The notes under the pieces are model-generated. The model was not told the DNA's origin. It worked only from the letters and a program-made list of their open reading frames with translations, and did not search any database. A stretch of 64,000 bases of DNA from an uncultured Caulobacterales bacterium. Its GTDB lineage: Bacteria; Pseudomonadota; Alphaproteobacteria; Caulobacterales; Maricaulaceae. Below are positions 55,539 through 64,000 of the stretch, one piece after another. The stretch covers positions 1 to 64,000 of the forward strand of contig CALFUN010000004.1 in NCBI GenBank assembly GCA_937929915.1. The letters are read 5' to 3'. The position numbers and the translations under genes were made by a program. Numbering within the stretch: position 1 is the first letter of the stretch; each line of letters starts with the position of its first letter.

Positions 55539-56630
55539 ATGATAAAATCAGTTAAAATACGTGATGGACATGATAATTTCTTCACGCCGCTACGGCTGAT
55601 TTTCGCCTCACTTGTTGTAATTGGCCATGCTTATGTCATCGTCTTTGGCGGGTCAGAGCATGAACCCCATATATTTTATCATTACACCTTTAGCTACATT
55701 GCCGTGAATATGTTTTTCATAGCCTCTGGATTTTTGGTCACAAAATCTATGCTCTATCGCGGCGATAGCGCGAGCTTTATAGCGGCGCGCGGTTTGCGGA
55801 TTTATCCGGCGTTAATTGTGCATGTTTTATTTGTCATGTGTGTCATCGGCCCATTTGTCACAAATTTACCTTTAGGTGAGTTTTTCAGCTCACCTGATTG
55901 GTATTTACAGCCCTTAAAAGTTTTAAGTTTCTACCAAACTGAAATGTCTATGCCAGGCATATTCTCGACAAATTCGGAACAAATTGGCTCCGGCGCACTT
56001 TGGACTTTGCGGTATGAAATTCTCGCCTATATCGGGACGTGGCTGTTATTTTTAATCGGAGCGCTGCGCTATAAATGGATGATAGCCGCACAATTCATTC
56101 TGCCTTGTTTGGCGTGGGTTATTGGTACGCATTTGGGAATTTTTAACACCTTACCCGCAACATTTGAAAGTCTTGGACGCTTTGGCATAGCTTACGGCCT
56201 TGGCGCAGCCCTTTATGCTTACCGCGAAAAAATTTCATTCAACATATTGCTTATCCCTGTGTTCTTAGCCCTGACTTGGGTCACGCGAAATCATATCGCA
56301 ATCCTTGAAATCTTCATGAACTTAATGCTGGCTTGGGGGGTCATGTTAGCCGCTTATATGCGGGCACCGAAACTGGCTTGGACACAGACATTATCAGACG
56401 TATCTTACGGAATTTATATCTATCATTGGGCAATATTACAAAGCCTGTTTTACGTCTTCCCCAAAATCACTGTCTGGCCGCTTATCATTATCGGTTACGC
56501 CATCACGCTCATCCTCTCACAGCTCTCATGGCATATCATCGAAAAACCCACCCTCAAACTCAAAGGGGTAACAGCGAAAAACCTGCAAGGCATAATGGAT
56601 AAATTAAATCTGAAACGAAAAACCGTTTAA
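55539..56630 (+). CDS. Acyltransferase-3 family membrane protein
   Basis: A 363-residue integral membrane acyltransferase. The start FFTPLRLIFASLVVIGHAYV holds the conserved catalytic His of the family. About ten membrane helices follow. YIAVNMFFIASGFLVTKSM and SYGIYIYHWAILQSL are further family marks, close to OafA/NodX-type O-acetyltransferases of surface sugars. A basic tail (KLNLKRKTV) ends it. The substrate cannot be told. It stands alone between lipA, divergent, and the TerB-like gene. Confidence 0.88.
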   Translation: MIKSVKIRDGHDNFFTPLRLIFASLVVIGHAYVIVFGGSEHEPHIFYHYTFSYIAVNMFFIASGFLVTKSMLYRGDSASFIAARGLRIYPALIVHVLFVMCVIGPFVTNLPLGEFFSSPDWYLQPLKVLSFYQTEMSMPGIFSTNSEQIGSGALWTLRYEILAYIGTWLLFLIGALRYKWMIAAQFILPCLAWVIGTHLGIFNTLPATFESLGRFGIAYGLGAALYAYREKISFNILLIPVFLALTWVTRNHIAILEIFMNLMLAWGVMLAAYMRAPKLAWTQTLSDVSYGIYIYHWAILQSLFYVFPKITVWPLIIIGYAITLILSQLSWHIIEKPTLKLKGVTAKNLQGIMDKLNLKRKTV

Positions 56631-56711
56631 TTTTTCCCGCGAATAAGTATTAAAACTTTAAGCTTTATATTGTCATAGTGAGCTTAAGAGCAACGAAGGG
56701 GGAGGTTAGCC

Positions 56712-57236
56712 ATGCATATAATTGGGATTATTACATCAATTTGTTTCTTGATTTTTTGGTTAAGCCGCGCGGTACGCGGTGCTGGAGACATTGCTGACAC
56801 GGCAAATAATATTGCAAATATTCCCCGAAAACGACGATTTCAAAAGGCGGCGAATAAGTCAGGTTTTGATCTGGTAGAATCCCCTATCGAAGCAGCAACG
56901 GTCTTAATGATTGCGACAGCCCGTATGAGTGATGAGCGCAGAATAACGGATAAAAGTGAGGCTGAGATTATCACGCAATTATGCGATAACATGCAATTAG
57001 AAAAAGACGATGCAGATGGGCTTTACCGGCAAATGCATAGTCTTACTTATGATGTTGTACTCCCTGAAAACGCTCTGTTTCCAATGTTAAAAATATTACA
57101 GAGCGAAATTGATCGTAAAGATGCAGAAAGCCTTGCACAAATGATGGAAGCTGTTGGCGCATCCGTTCATAACATAAACACAGAGCAAAAAGAGTTTATT
57201 CGTAGGTTCCGTGAACGCATGAACCTAGGCCGTTAA
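56712..57236 (+). CDS. Membrane-anchored TerB-like protein
   Basis: A 174-residue protein with a strong GGGGGAGG ribosome site before the ATG. Residues 3-19 form a membrane helix, then a basic stretch (PRKRRFQKAA). Residues 55-170 are helical and resemble the tellurite-resistance TerB/DjlA fold, as in SPIEAATVLMIATARMSDE followed by acidic helices. This family assignment is from pattern only and is uncertain. No ter gene lies nearby. It is convergent with lpdA. Confidence 0.6.
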   Translation: MHIIGIITSICFLIFWLSRAVRGAGDIADTANNIANIPRKRRFQKAANKSGFDLVESPIEAATVLMIATARMSDERRITDKSEAEIITQLCDNMQLEKDDADGLYRQMHSLTYDVVLPENALFPMLKILQSEIDRKDAESLAQMMEAVGASVHNINTEQKEFIRRFRERMNLGR

Positions 57237-57296
57237 AACTGCCTTGATTGGCCAGTTTCAACCGAATATCTCAAAAGACAAGTCAGGCATATTTGA

Positions 57297-58691
57297 TTAA
57301 AAATGGATTGTCCTATCATAGGCATCTAGTACCGCTTCATGCATCATCTCAGAGAGTGTTGGGTGCGGGAAGACTGTTTCCATTAACTCATGCTCTGTTG
57401 TTTCTAGGTTTTGCGCGATTGTATAGCCTTGGATAAGTTCCGTCACTTCCGCGCCAATCATATGCGCGCCGAGCAGTTCGCCCGTTTTCGCGTCAAATAC
57501 CGTTTTAATCAGGCCTTCGGGTTCACCCAGCGCAATCGCTTTGCCATTACCAATATAAGGGAAACGTCCAACTTTAACGTCATACCCTGCCGCTTTGGCT
57601 TGAGCTTCAGTATGGCCCACACTGGCAATTTGTGGATGGCAATAGGTACATCCTGGGATAGCATCGGCATTGAGCGGATGCGGATTACCGCCCGCAATCT
57701 TCTCAATGCAGATTATCCCTTCATGAGACGCTTTATGTGCAAGCCATGGCGGTGTTGTTACATCCCCAATCGCATAAAGCCCGCTGACACCCGTAAAGGA
57801 AAACTCATCAACCGTGATATGGCTACGATCTATTTTTACGCCCAGCGCCTCTAGGCCCATATCTTCGACATTCCCGACAATACCAATAGCGAGGATCACG
57901 CGGTCAAATTCGATATTTTCAATTTCATCACCGCTGGCTAAAGTTGCTGTGACATTTTTCGCATTTTTCTTAACCGTTTTAACTTGCGTATTTGTTTTGA
58001 TATTCATGCCGCGTTTCTCAAATGATTTGCGAGCCATAGCGGATATCTCTTCGTCCTCGACAGGTAAGATACGATCCATCATTTCAACAATCGTCACATC
58101 TGCGCCAAAAGCATTATAAAAACTCGCAAATTCCATACCAATCGCGCCAGACCCAATAACGAGGAGTTTTTTGGGCATTGTATCTGGCACCATCGCTTCG
58201 CGCGCTGTCCAAATGAACTTTCCGTCTGACTCTAATCCTGCAGGCGGGATTGTCCGCGCCCGCGCGCCCGTTGCCAAAATGACATGTTTGGCTTGGTAAT
58301 CTTGCTCTTCAACGCTTACGGTTGGTGCAGGGTTGCCGGCTTTAAGTGTTGCAAATCCTGCAATAACGCTGACTTTATTTTTCTTCATCAAATGCTTGAT
58401 ACCGCCCGAGAGTTGCCCCGCTATTTTGCGAGAGCGCTGCACGATTTTCTGTAAATCAAATGACGGATTAGCCGATAATCCGTAATCACTCGCATGTTGC
58501 ATATTGTGATACACTTCGGCCGAACGCAGCAAGGCTTTAGTCGGGATACACCCCCAATTTAAGCACACGCCGCCAAGCTCTGATTTTTCAACAATAGCTG
58601 TTTTAAACCCAAGCTGCGCGGCACGAATAGCGGTGACATACCCCCCGGGGCCAGAGCCAATAACAATGACATCATATTGTGTATCGGCCAT
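57297..58691 (-). CDS. lpdA: Dihydrolipoyl dehydrogenase (E3)
   Basis: The FAD-dependent E3 subunit that reoxidises lipoyl groups of the PDH complex. The 464-residue protein has the FAD motif VIGSGPGGYVTAIRAAQLG, the redox-active disulfide GGVCLNWGCIPTKALL and the NAD motif LVIGSGAIGMEFASFY. The C-terminal catalytic His-Glu pair is in HPHPTLSEMMHE-like text. It is last in the PDH gene group, separated from the preceding minus-strand gene by a 161-base gap with a palindromic array. Confidence 0.97.
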   Translation of the reverse strand: MADTQYDVIVIGSGPGGYVTAIRAAQLGFKTAIVEKSELGGVCLNWGCIPTKALLRSAEVYHNMQHASDYGLSANPSFDLQKIVQRSRKIAGQLSGGIKHLMKKNKVSVIAGFATLKAGNPAPTVSVEEQDYQAKHVILATGARARTIPPAGLESDGKFIWTAREAMVPDTMPKKLLVIGSGAIGMEFASFYNAFGADVTIVEMMDRILPVEDEEISAMARKSFEKRGMNIKTNTQVKTVKKNAKNVTATLASGDEIENIEFDRVILAIGIVGNVEDMGLEALGVKIDRSHITVDEFSFTGVSGLYAIGDVTTPPWLAHKASHEGIICIEKIAGGNPHPLNADAIPGCTYCHPQIASVGHTEAQAKAAGYDVKVGRFPYIGNGKAIALGEPEGLIKTVFDAKTGELLGAHMIGAEVTELIQGYTIAQNLETTEHELMETVFPHPTLSEMMHEAVLDAYDRTIHF

Positions 58692-58814
58692 CTATTTATC
58701 CTCGCATATACATAAAATATCTTGCGCTGCTATGACAGAATTACAGTCAGATTTGAACCATAAATTACGGTCAAATTCGGTAAAACTTCCCATAAAACAT
58801 ATTGCTAAGGTAAA

Positions 58815-58858
58815 GATTAATCTCCTGATTAATCACTTGATTAATCCTCGGGTTAATT
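58815..58858. repeat. 12-bp-period array of GATTAATC palindromes
   Basis: GATTAATC occurs at 58815-58822, 58827-58834 and 58839-58846, exactly 12 bases apart, and a degenerate GGTTAATT follows at 58851-58858. Each perfect copy is an eight-base palindrome. The last copy covers the stop codon of the gene at 58853. Possible roles are slippage-born tandem repeats or an operator upstream of lpdA. Confidence 0.85.
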
Positions 58859-59431
58859 GTCCGATGAATACCCTGCCGCCGCGATGAGCTTGCTTGCCTG
58901 TTCGCGCAATTCAGGCGTGGATAATTTACCGCCAATACGCTGGGCTAAATCCAGATGCCCGTTCTCTATGGCGCTGTCAAAAATATCAAGATAGGCTTGA
59001 TCTCGTATCTTTTTATCTGTGATACGCCGTGCTGATTTAAAAGCTTTATCAAGCCCTGTCATGCTCTGCGCATTCGCCATTTCATCTTTCACAATGAACG
59101 TGGCTGTAGCGCGCGGTTTCATGACGGTATCCGCCTGTTTTGTAGATGTCTCAGGTAACATTTCAGAAGCCGTTTCAGATACGGTTTTAGGCACCGTTTG
59201 TGCCCCTGAACCATATGTCTTAGCCGTGTCCAAAGCCGCTTTATTTTGAAGCGCGCCTGATGAAGATATATCTGATGAAGATATATCCGCGGCTTTATTA
59301 GAATTAACTGTAATAGCGGGTTTAGGTATGGTCTTTTCGGAATAATCCCCTGCATTGCCAAGACCAAAATACACCGCAGCGCCAGCCGCCCCTGCTAAAA
59401 CCATCCCTATCAATAAAGCGCGTTTTATCAC
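58853..59431 (-). CDS. Membrane-anchored protein of unknown function, GTG start
   Basis: A 192-residue protein. The GTG at 59431 was chosen as start because GAGGAG lies six bases upstream and the product then opens with MIKRALL-type basic residues before a membrane helix (about 5-26). An upstream ATG at 59485 lacks this site. A Ser/Thr-rich linker includes a direct repeat (DISSSDISSSG). The C-terminal 75 residues (KAFKSARRITDKKIRDQAYLDI to the end) look helical, like repeat-type scaffolds. No family is recognised. It lies between pdhC and lpdA. Confidence 0.65.
   Translation of the reverse strand: MIKRALLIGMVLAGAAGAAVYFGLGNAGDYSEKTIPKPAITVNSNKAADISSSDISSSGALQNKAALDTAKTYGSGAQTVPKTVSETASEMLPETSTKQADTVMKPRATATFIVKDEMANAQSMTGLDKAFKSARRITDKKIRDQAYLDIFDSAIENGHLDLAQRIGGKLSTPELREQASKLIAAAGYSSDN
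59258..59287. repeat. 15-bp in-frame tandem repeat
   Basis: TGATGAAGATATATC occurs twice in tandem (59258-59272 and 59273-59287) inside the preceding gene, giving the repeated residues DISSS. Being a multiple of three, it keeps the frame. It is of the same type as the duplications at 27041, 48733 and 58815. Confidence 0.9.
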
Positions 59432-59536
59432 GATAATCTCCTCGCACAGCCCCTTATTATCTGCCCTGCGCGCATAACCTAGCATGGATTCGATGCCAGT
59501 ACCAATAGGGCTCGCGCGATAGGCGAAACCCCGCGC

Positions 59537-60865
59537 TTAGAGCATCATCGTGATGGGCTGTTCAGTATAACGCTTAAAGTGCTGAAGCCATTTTGCGCCC
59601 ATCGCGCCGTCAACCACACGATGATCGCACGTCAACGTCACAGTCATTAGCGTGGCCACAGCCAGCGCGCCGTCTTTGACAACAGGCCGCGGTGCGCCGG
59701 CTCCGACTGACAAAATCATGCCGTGCGGCTCATTAATGATAGAGCCAAATTCACGAATCCCCATCATCCCCAAATTAGAAATAGAGAATGTGCCGCCCTG
59801 ATATTCATGCGGCTTTAATTTGCGGTCCTTGGCTCGGCTCGCAAGATCTTTCATCTCGCCAGAAATCGTAGATAGGCCTTTATTTTCAGCCCCGCGCACA
59901 ACAGGCGTTATTAGCCCGCCATCAATCGCAACAGCCACAGCAACATCCGCATGTTTGTGCAGCGCAATTCCGTCTGGCGTGTAGCTCGCATTACATTCTG
60001 GCACATGCTTAAGCGCTAATGCGCAAGCACGTATCAACATATCATTGACGGAAATTTTAATCCCCTCTGGCGCTTGGCTATTAAGCTCCTTACGCATTTT
60101 GAGCAGATTATCGATCTCGCAATCAATCACTAAAGGGAAATCAGGGACATTTTCATGGCTAGCGCTGAGGCGCCGAGCCACAACCTTTTGAACGCCATTG
60201 AGCGGGATAAGATCATAACTGCCTGCCTCTACGCCGAACTTCGTTAAGTATTCAGCTCCGCCGCCCAGCGGCATACCAAGCTCAGTGGTTGTCGCCGTAG
60301 CTTGCGCCGCCGCTTTGGGTGCAGGTGCGGGTGCGGGTTGCGGCGCAGATTTCGCTGTTTCAATATCGGCTTTAACAATGCGGCCATTTGGGCCAGAGCC
60401 AGAGATAGATGCCAGTTCAAGCCCTGCCTCGTTCGCGAGACGTTTAGCAAGCGGTGACGCTTTGATGCGCTCACCAGAGACGCTATGTTGTGGCTGCGCC
60501 GCCGCTTGAGGTGTTGGCGAAGTTTGCGGTGCAGGCGCAGCTTTAACTTCAGGCTCCGCTTTAGCTTCAGGCGCAGTTTTCGCGCCGCCAACCGTATAAT
60601 TATCGACAGCGCTTGCGTCTTCATCATCTTCGAGCAGCAGCGCAATCGGGGCGTTGACTTTCACGCCCTCTGTGCCGCCGGTAACAAGGATTTTGGCAAT
60701 CACACCTTCTTCGACCGCTTCGATTTCCATCGTCGCTTTATCGGTTTCAATCTCGGCCAAAAGGTCGCCAGAATTGACCGTATCGCCCTCTTTCACGAGC
60801 CATTTAGACAAAGTGCCTTCTTCCATAGTCGGCGATAAGGCGGGCATGAGGATTTCAATGGGCAT
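59537..60865 (-). CDS. pdhC: Pyruvate dehydrogenase E2 (dihydrolipoamide acetyltransferase)
   Basis: The core E2 of the PDH complex, 442 residues. One lipoyl domain at the N-terminus holds the lipoylated Lys in [13 protein letters not shown]. An Ala/Pro linker follows. The E3/E1-binding domain is at about 132-170 ([30 protein letters not shown]). The catalytic domain ends with [16 protein letters not shown]. It follows pdhA and pdhB with one small ORF between. Confidence 0.97.
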   Translation of the reverse strand: MPIEILMPALSPTMEEGTLSKWLVKEGDTVNSGDLLAEIETDKATMEIEAVEEGVIAKILVTGGTEGVKVNAPIALLLEDDEDASAVDNYTVGGAKTAPEAKAEPEVKAAPAPQTSPTPQAAAQPQHSVSGERIKASPLAKRLANEAGLELASISGSGPNGRIVKADIETAKSAPQPAPAPAPKAAAQATATTTELGMPLGGGAEYLTKFGVEAGSYDLIPLNGVQKVVARRLSASHENVPDFPLVIDCEIDNLLKMRKELNSQAPEGIKISVNDMLIRACALALKHVPECNASYTPDGIALHKHADVAVAVAIDGGLITPVVRGAENKGLSTISGEMKDLASRAKDRKLKPHEYQGGTFSISNLGMMGIREFGSIINEPHGMILSVGAGAPRPVVKDGALAVATLMTVTLTCDHRVVDGAMGAKWLQHFKRYTEQPITMML

Positions 60866-60882
60866 GGCGCGGCTCTCTTTAA

Positions 60883-61146
60883 TTATATCCGCTCATCCCA
60901 GCAAAAGCTGGGAACCAGAGCAAAGGCAGAAAATGGGAAAGGTTCGGACTGGACGCCAACTTTCGTTGGGGAGAGCGGGAAGATGGGAGCAGGCATGAGG
61001 GTTTCAATAATCTGTTCTTTATTTTTTCCAGATAATTCATCATCAAGGGAATCTTCGCCCAGACCTACAATTATTCTGCGACCTTCAATGGAAAATGCAA
61101 ATTTCCCACTTGTCTTAGGGTCTACATCTAACAGATTAATCGACAT
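60883..61146 (-). CDS. Small ORF between pdhB and pdhC with a palindromic element in its 3' part
   Basis: An 87-residue ORF whose ATG at 61146 overlaps the pdhB 3' end by 11 bases. The first 50 or so residues ([20 protein letters not shown]) read as an ordinary soluble protein of no known family. From about residue 52 the translation follows a repeat: [26 protein letters not shown]. That DNA carries two perfect hairpins and looks like a dispersed palindromic element. So the element may have replaced the native C-terminus. It could also be a non-coding remnant. Confidence 0.45.
   Translation of the reverse strand: MSINLLDVDPKTSGKFAFSIEGRRIIVGLGEDSLDDELSGKNKEQIIETLMPAPIFPLSPTKVGVQSEPFPFSAFALVPSFCWDERI
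60891..60995. repeat. Palindromic repeat element (REP/RPE-like) between pdhB and pdhC
   Basis: CCCAGC-AAAA-GCTGGG (60897-60912) and CCAAC-TTTC-GTTGG (60956-60969) are two perfect hairpins about 45 bases apart. The layout of two short stems with GC-rich arms resembles the dispersed repeats of alphaproteobacteria, which read TTTCGCTGGG-like at their ends. No second copy was found in this window. Confidence 0.6.
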
Positions 61147-62533
61147 AACAAACCTTTTTCGCCGCAGCCACCACATCCTCAGTTCCCGGCAAGCTCATCG
61201 CTTCCAAATTTGCGGCATAGGGCAGAGGCACATCCACTTGGAAGACGCGTTCTGGCGGAGCGTCGAGATAATCAAAAGCCTCAGCCACGACGCGGGCGGC
61301 GATTTCTGCACCGATACCGCTTTGTCCCCAACCTTCTTCGGCGCAGACTAAGCGGTTCGTTTTCTTCACACTCTCAATCACAGTATCGCTATCAAGTGGA
61401 CGGATGGTGCGCAGGTCAATCACCTCGGCGTCAATGCCTGCACCTGCGAGAATTTCCGCCGCCTCAAGGCAGCGCCCGACCATGCGGCTATGGGCGACAA
61501 GTGTCACATCCGTGCCAATGCGGCGGATTTTTGCTTTCCCAATCGGAATTAGAAAATCATCCATATCAGGCACATCAAAACTCTCGCCGTAAAGCAGTTC
61601 ATGTTCTAAAAACACAACGGGATTTGGGTCGCGAATAGCGGCTTTGAGCAGCCCCTTCGCATCGGCAGCATCATAAGGCGCAACGACTTTAAGGCCCGGC
61701 ACATTAGCATACCAACTTGAATAATCATGGCTGTGCTGCGCACCCACACGCGAGGCCGCGCCGTTCGGGCCGCGAAACACAATCGGACAACGCATTTGAC
61801 CACCTGACATATACAGTGTTTTAGCCGCAGAATTTATAATATGATCAATGGCTTGCATGGCAAAGTTCCACGTCATAAATTCGACAATAGGCCGCAAACC
61901 GCCCATCGCCGCCCCACATCCAATACCCGCAAAACCATGTTCAGTAATCGGCGTATCAATGACGCGGCGCTCGCCAAATTCTTGGAGTAAATCGCGCGTC
62001 ACCTTATAGGCACCTTGATATTGGGCGACTTCTTCGCCCATCACAAAGACGGTTTCGTCGCGGCGCATTTCCTCAGCCATGGCATCGCGCAGCGCATCAC
62101 GCACTGTGGTTTCAACCATTTTGATATTGGTTGGAATATCAGGATCATTTGCGATTTGAGCTGTCATAGGCGCCGAGCTTGACATCACTGGCGCAGGTGT
62201 AGGCTCGGACATAGGTTCAGGCGAGGTTTCGGCTTGCACAGGTGCAGGTTCAGGCGCAGCAGTCGCCGCCCCGAGGTCTGAGGCGCTTTCCCCCTCCTCC
62301 AAAAGCTGCAAGATAACCGCGCCGACTTTGACATTATCTGTCCCCGCCGCCACGACAATTTTCCCAACTGTGCCTTCGTCGATGCTCTCGACTTCCATCG
62401 TCGCTTTATCCGTTTCAATTTCAGCCAAAATATCGCCAGAGCGCACAGTATCGCCTTCTTTGACGAGCCATTTAGACAGTGTGCCTTCCTCCATAGTCGG
62501 AGAGAGGGCGGGCATTTGAATATCAATCGCCAT
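61136..62533 (-). CDS. pdhB: Pyruvate dehydrogenase E1 beta subunit with N-terminal lipoyl domain
   Basis: The beta subunit of the PDH decarboxylase, 465 residues. An N-terminal lipoyl domain (Lys in [13 protein letters not shown]) and a Pro/Ala linker precede the transketolase-like part, a fusion typical of alphaproteobacteria. Family marks are [43 protein letters not shown] and [13 protein letters not shown]. It follows pdhA by two bases. The N-terminal domain gives the complex extra lipoyl arms. Confidence 0.97.
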   Translation of the reverse strand: MAIDIQMPALSPTMEEGTLSKWLVKEGDTVRSGDILAEIETDKATMEVESIDEGTVGKIVVAAGTDNVKVGAVILQLLEEGESASDLGAATAAPEPAPVQAETSPEPMSEPTPAPVMSSSAPMTAQIANDPDIPTNIKMVETTVRDALRDAMAEEMRRDETVFVMGEEVAQYQGAYKVTRDLLQEFGERRVIDTPITEHGFAGIGCGAAMGGLRPIVEFMTWNFAMQAIDHIINSAAKTLYMSGGQMRCPIVFRGPNGAASRVGAQHSHDYSSWYANVPGLKVVAPYDAADAKGLLKAAIRDPNPVVFLEHELLYGESFDVPDMDDFLIPIGKAKIRRIGTDVTLVAHSRMVGRCLEAAEILAGAGIDAEVIDLRTIRPLDSDTVIESVKKTNRLVCAEEGWGQSGIGAEIAARVVAEAFDYLDAPPERVFQVDVPLPYAANLEAMSLPGTEDVVAAAKKVCYVD

Positions 62534-62535
62534 GT

Positions 62536-63549
62536 CTAAACCTCCGCATCCAAAAGCACATCTGTGTAAAGCTCTGACGGATCAGGCTCAGGACTTGTTT
62601 GCGCAAATTCTGCCGCATCAGCGACGATAGCTTTGATTTCTTTATCAATCGCTTTGAGACTGTCGTCATCGGCCCATTTTTCATCCAGCAAGCGCGCACG
62701 CACCATATCAATCGGGTCGCTTTCGCTGCGGGTCTTGGTGACTTCATCGCGAGAGCGATATTTGGCTGGGTCAGACATGGAATGACCGCGGTAACGGTAC
62801 GTCTTCATTTCTAAGATCATTGGGCCTTTACCGCTGCGGGCATGGGTAATCGCCTTTTGCGCCGCATCGCGCACAGCCATAACATTCATGCCGTCAACTT
62901 GGACACCTTCAATTTCAAAGCTAATGCCGCGTTTAAACAGCTCCGTTTCCGCAGACGACCGCTCAACCGATGTCCCCATGGCATATTGGTTATTTTCAAT
63001 GACGAAAACAACGGGCAAATCCCACAGCTTGGCCATGTTAAATGTCTCATAGACTTGGCCTTGATTGGAAGCCCCATCCCCAAAAAACGCTAGGCTGACC
63101 GCGCCATTATCCAGATATTTATTCGCAAACCCAAGGCCCGCGCCCAGCGGAACCTGCGCGCCAACAATCCCGTGGCCACCATAAAACTTTTTCTCTGTAG
63201 AGAACATATGCATAGAGCCGCCTTTGCCGCGTGAATAACCGCCGCTGCGCCCTGTCAGTTCTGCCATCACACCGCGCGATTCCATACCACATGCGAGCAT
63301 ATGGCCATGGTCGCGATAGCCCGTAATCATTTGGTCACCCTCTTGCATCGCAGACCGGCACCCCACAACAACCGCTTCTTGGCCGATATAAAGGTGACAA
63401 AATCCTGCGATTTGACCCATACCATAGAGCTGTCCCGCTTTTTCTTCAAAGCGGCGTATTAAGAGCATGTCGCGATAATACCCAAGTAATTCGTCTTGAC
63501 CGACTTTTAAGGTTGATTTTTTGGGTTTGGTTTTTTTGGAAGCGGCCAT
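62536..63549 (-). CDS. pdhA: Pyruvate dehydrogenase E1 alpha subunit
   Basis: The thiamine-diphosphate-binding alpha subunit, 337 residues. The TPP motif is [33 protein letters not shown]-like text (GDG...NN). [15 protein letters not shown] is the regulatory loop. A lysine-rich start ([11 protein letters not shown]) precedes the fold. It is first in pdhA-pdhB-(small ORF)-pdhC. The ftsB-like gene lies 62 bases upstream on the same strand, the common alphaproteobacterial arrangement. Confidence 0.97.
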   Translation of the reverse strand: MAASKKTKPKKSTLKVGQDELLGYYRDMLLIRRFEEKAGQLYGMGQIAGFCHLYIGQEAVVVGCRSAMQEGDQMITGYRDHGHMLACGMESRGVMAELTGRSGGYSRGKGGSMHMFSTEKKFYGGHGIVGAQVPLGAGLGFANKYLDNGAVSLAFFGDGASNQGQVYETFNMAKLWDLPVVFVIENNQYAMGTSVERSSAETELFKRGISFEIEGVQVDGMNVMAVRDAAQKAITHARSGKGPMILEMKTYRYRGHSMSDPAKYRSRDEVTKTRSESDPIDMVRARLLDEKWADDDSLKAIDKEIKAIVADAAEFAQTSPEPDPSELYTDVLLDAEV

Positions 63550-63611
63550 AAAACTCTCTATGTTTCGTATGTAAAATAATTTACATGTAAATCGAGAGCT
63601 TCATGTCTAGC

Positions 63612-63938
63612 TTATGGGGTTGGGTCAAGCCAAATCGTCAATTCTTTCGTATCCGAAACATACAATTTTTTGCGAGCTTCAACATCTAGCACATCTAGGT
63701 CTAATCCATCGGCTTTTAACGCACCGACCTGTGTTTCTAACATCTCACGCTGGCCCTCAAGCGCGGTGAGTTTCATCTGCAGGCTATCGCGGCGATCCGC
63801 ATAATCCATCCAGCGAATAACACCTTGCGAGCCGCTAAAGGCATGAAACGCCAAATAGGCATAAAGCGCCATTAAGGCCAAAGCGGGCGCACGGCCCTTA
63901 AAATTTTGCAGTTTAGATATGTTATAAAATCTTTGCAC
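63612..63938 (-). CDS. ftsB: FtsB/DivIC-type septum formation protein
   Basis: A 108-residue bitopic protein of the divisome. A basic N-terminus and a membrane helix (about residues 18-35) are followed by a coiled coil (about 46-80, RRDSLQMKLTALEGQREMLETQV). The short C-terminal region matches FtsB/DivIC proteins. It connects FtsL and FtsQ in the division complex. In alphaproteobacteria this gene is usually next to pdhA, as here. A CtrA-like box lies 24 bases upstream of its start. Confidence 0.85.
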   Translation of the reverse strand: MQRFYNISKLQNFKGRAPALALMALYAYLAFHAFSGSQGVIRWMDYADRRDSLQMKLTALEGQREMLETQVGALKADGLDLDVLDVEARKKLYVSDTKELTIWLDPTP

Positions 63939-63961
63939 AAAGCTTATTTAAGCCATGTGAG

Positions 63962-63978
63962 TTATAGCTTCGTTAACC
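63962..63978 (+). promoter_or_regulatory. CtrA-like box near ftsB
   Basis: TTAT-N7-TTAACC, one mismatch from the CtrA consensus, 24-40 bases upstream of the ftsB-like start. It shares GCTTCGTTAACC with the box at 15277-15292. Either ftsB or a plus-strand gene beyond the window could be the target. Confidence 0.4.
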
Positions 63979-64000
63979 ATGACAAAGAATCGGTTATTTT

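Overview
The window is mostly a chromosomal segment of a marine-type alphaproteobacterium, joined at its left end to DNA that looks eukaryotic. From about 3368 to the right edge, gene content and order are alphaproteobacterial: tatABC-scpAB-nagZ-SPOR, ntrB-ntrC beside ntrY-ntrX-trkA-trkH-hfq-hflX, PDH E1 beta and E2 with lipoyl domains, fused ispDF, and ccmABCD. A crtY-crtI-crtB cluster, a nickel superoxide dismutase and CtrA-like boxes would fit Hyphomonadaceae/Maricaulales relatives; that placement is inference from gene content. Positions 1-3367 differ in base texture. They hold a decayed retroelement (gag-like ORF, then reverse transcriptase/RNase H) on the minus strand, a long pyrimidine-rich stretch and a cluster of hairpins. 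uvrA homology starts abruptly at about 3368, so a chimeric contig is the simplest explanation.

Layout. 3368-4144: 3' end of uvrA. 4295-5664: AT-rich two-gene operon of HEPN-motif proteins, the best candidate for an undescribed defence or toxin system. 5836-9739: trmFO, a DUF4153 membrane protein and a phytoene-synthase-like protein. 9876-10867: Ni-SOD operon (small membrane protein, sodN, sodX). 10864-20198: secF, secD, yajC, a LysM protein, tatC/B/A, scpB/A, nagZ and a SPOR protein, all on the minus strand. 20361-22473: dgt, erpA and a VOC protein. 22492-23626: nsrR divergent from a 56-residue membrane protein and a group III truncated globin, a probable nitric-oxide response unit. 23727-30494: bioB, pyrG, secG, thiG, thiS, aroQ, accB, accC.

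30501-36386: carotenoid operon crtY-crtI-crtB ending in an AT-rich nucleotidyl-cyclase-like gene, with a secreted amidohydrolase divergent from it. 36734-39489: ccmE divergent from ccmABCD. 39486-52144: mazG, hflX, hfq, trkH, trkA, ntrX, ntrY, ntrC, ntrB, dusB. 52205-55370: ispDF, pncC, a RatA/COQ10-type protein and lipA. 55539-57236: an acyltransferase and a TerB-like membrane protein. 57297-63938: lpdA, a membrane-anchored protein, pdhC, a small ORF carrying a palindromic repeat, pdhB, pdhA and an ftsB-like gene.

The core genes form coherent units: Sec/Tat export, chromosome segregation (ScpAB), nitrogen and redox control (NtrBC/NtrYX), potassium uptake (TrkAH), PDH and lipoate supply, and isoprenoid supply (IspDF) to carotenoids. 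Points worth a second look are the HEPN pair, the lone cyclase, NtrC and NtrX both lacking the sigma-54 contact loop, an enlarged SecF periplasmic domain, short tandem duplications at the stop codons of three genes, and a palindromic element fused in frame to a small ORF.
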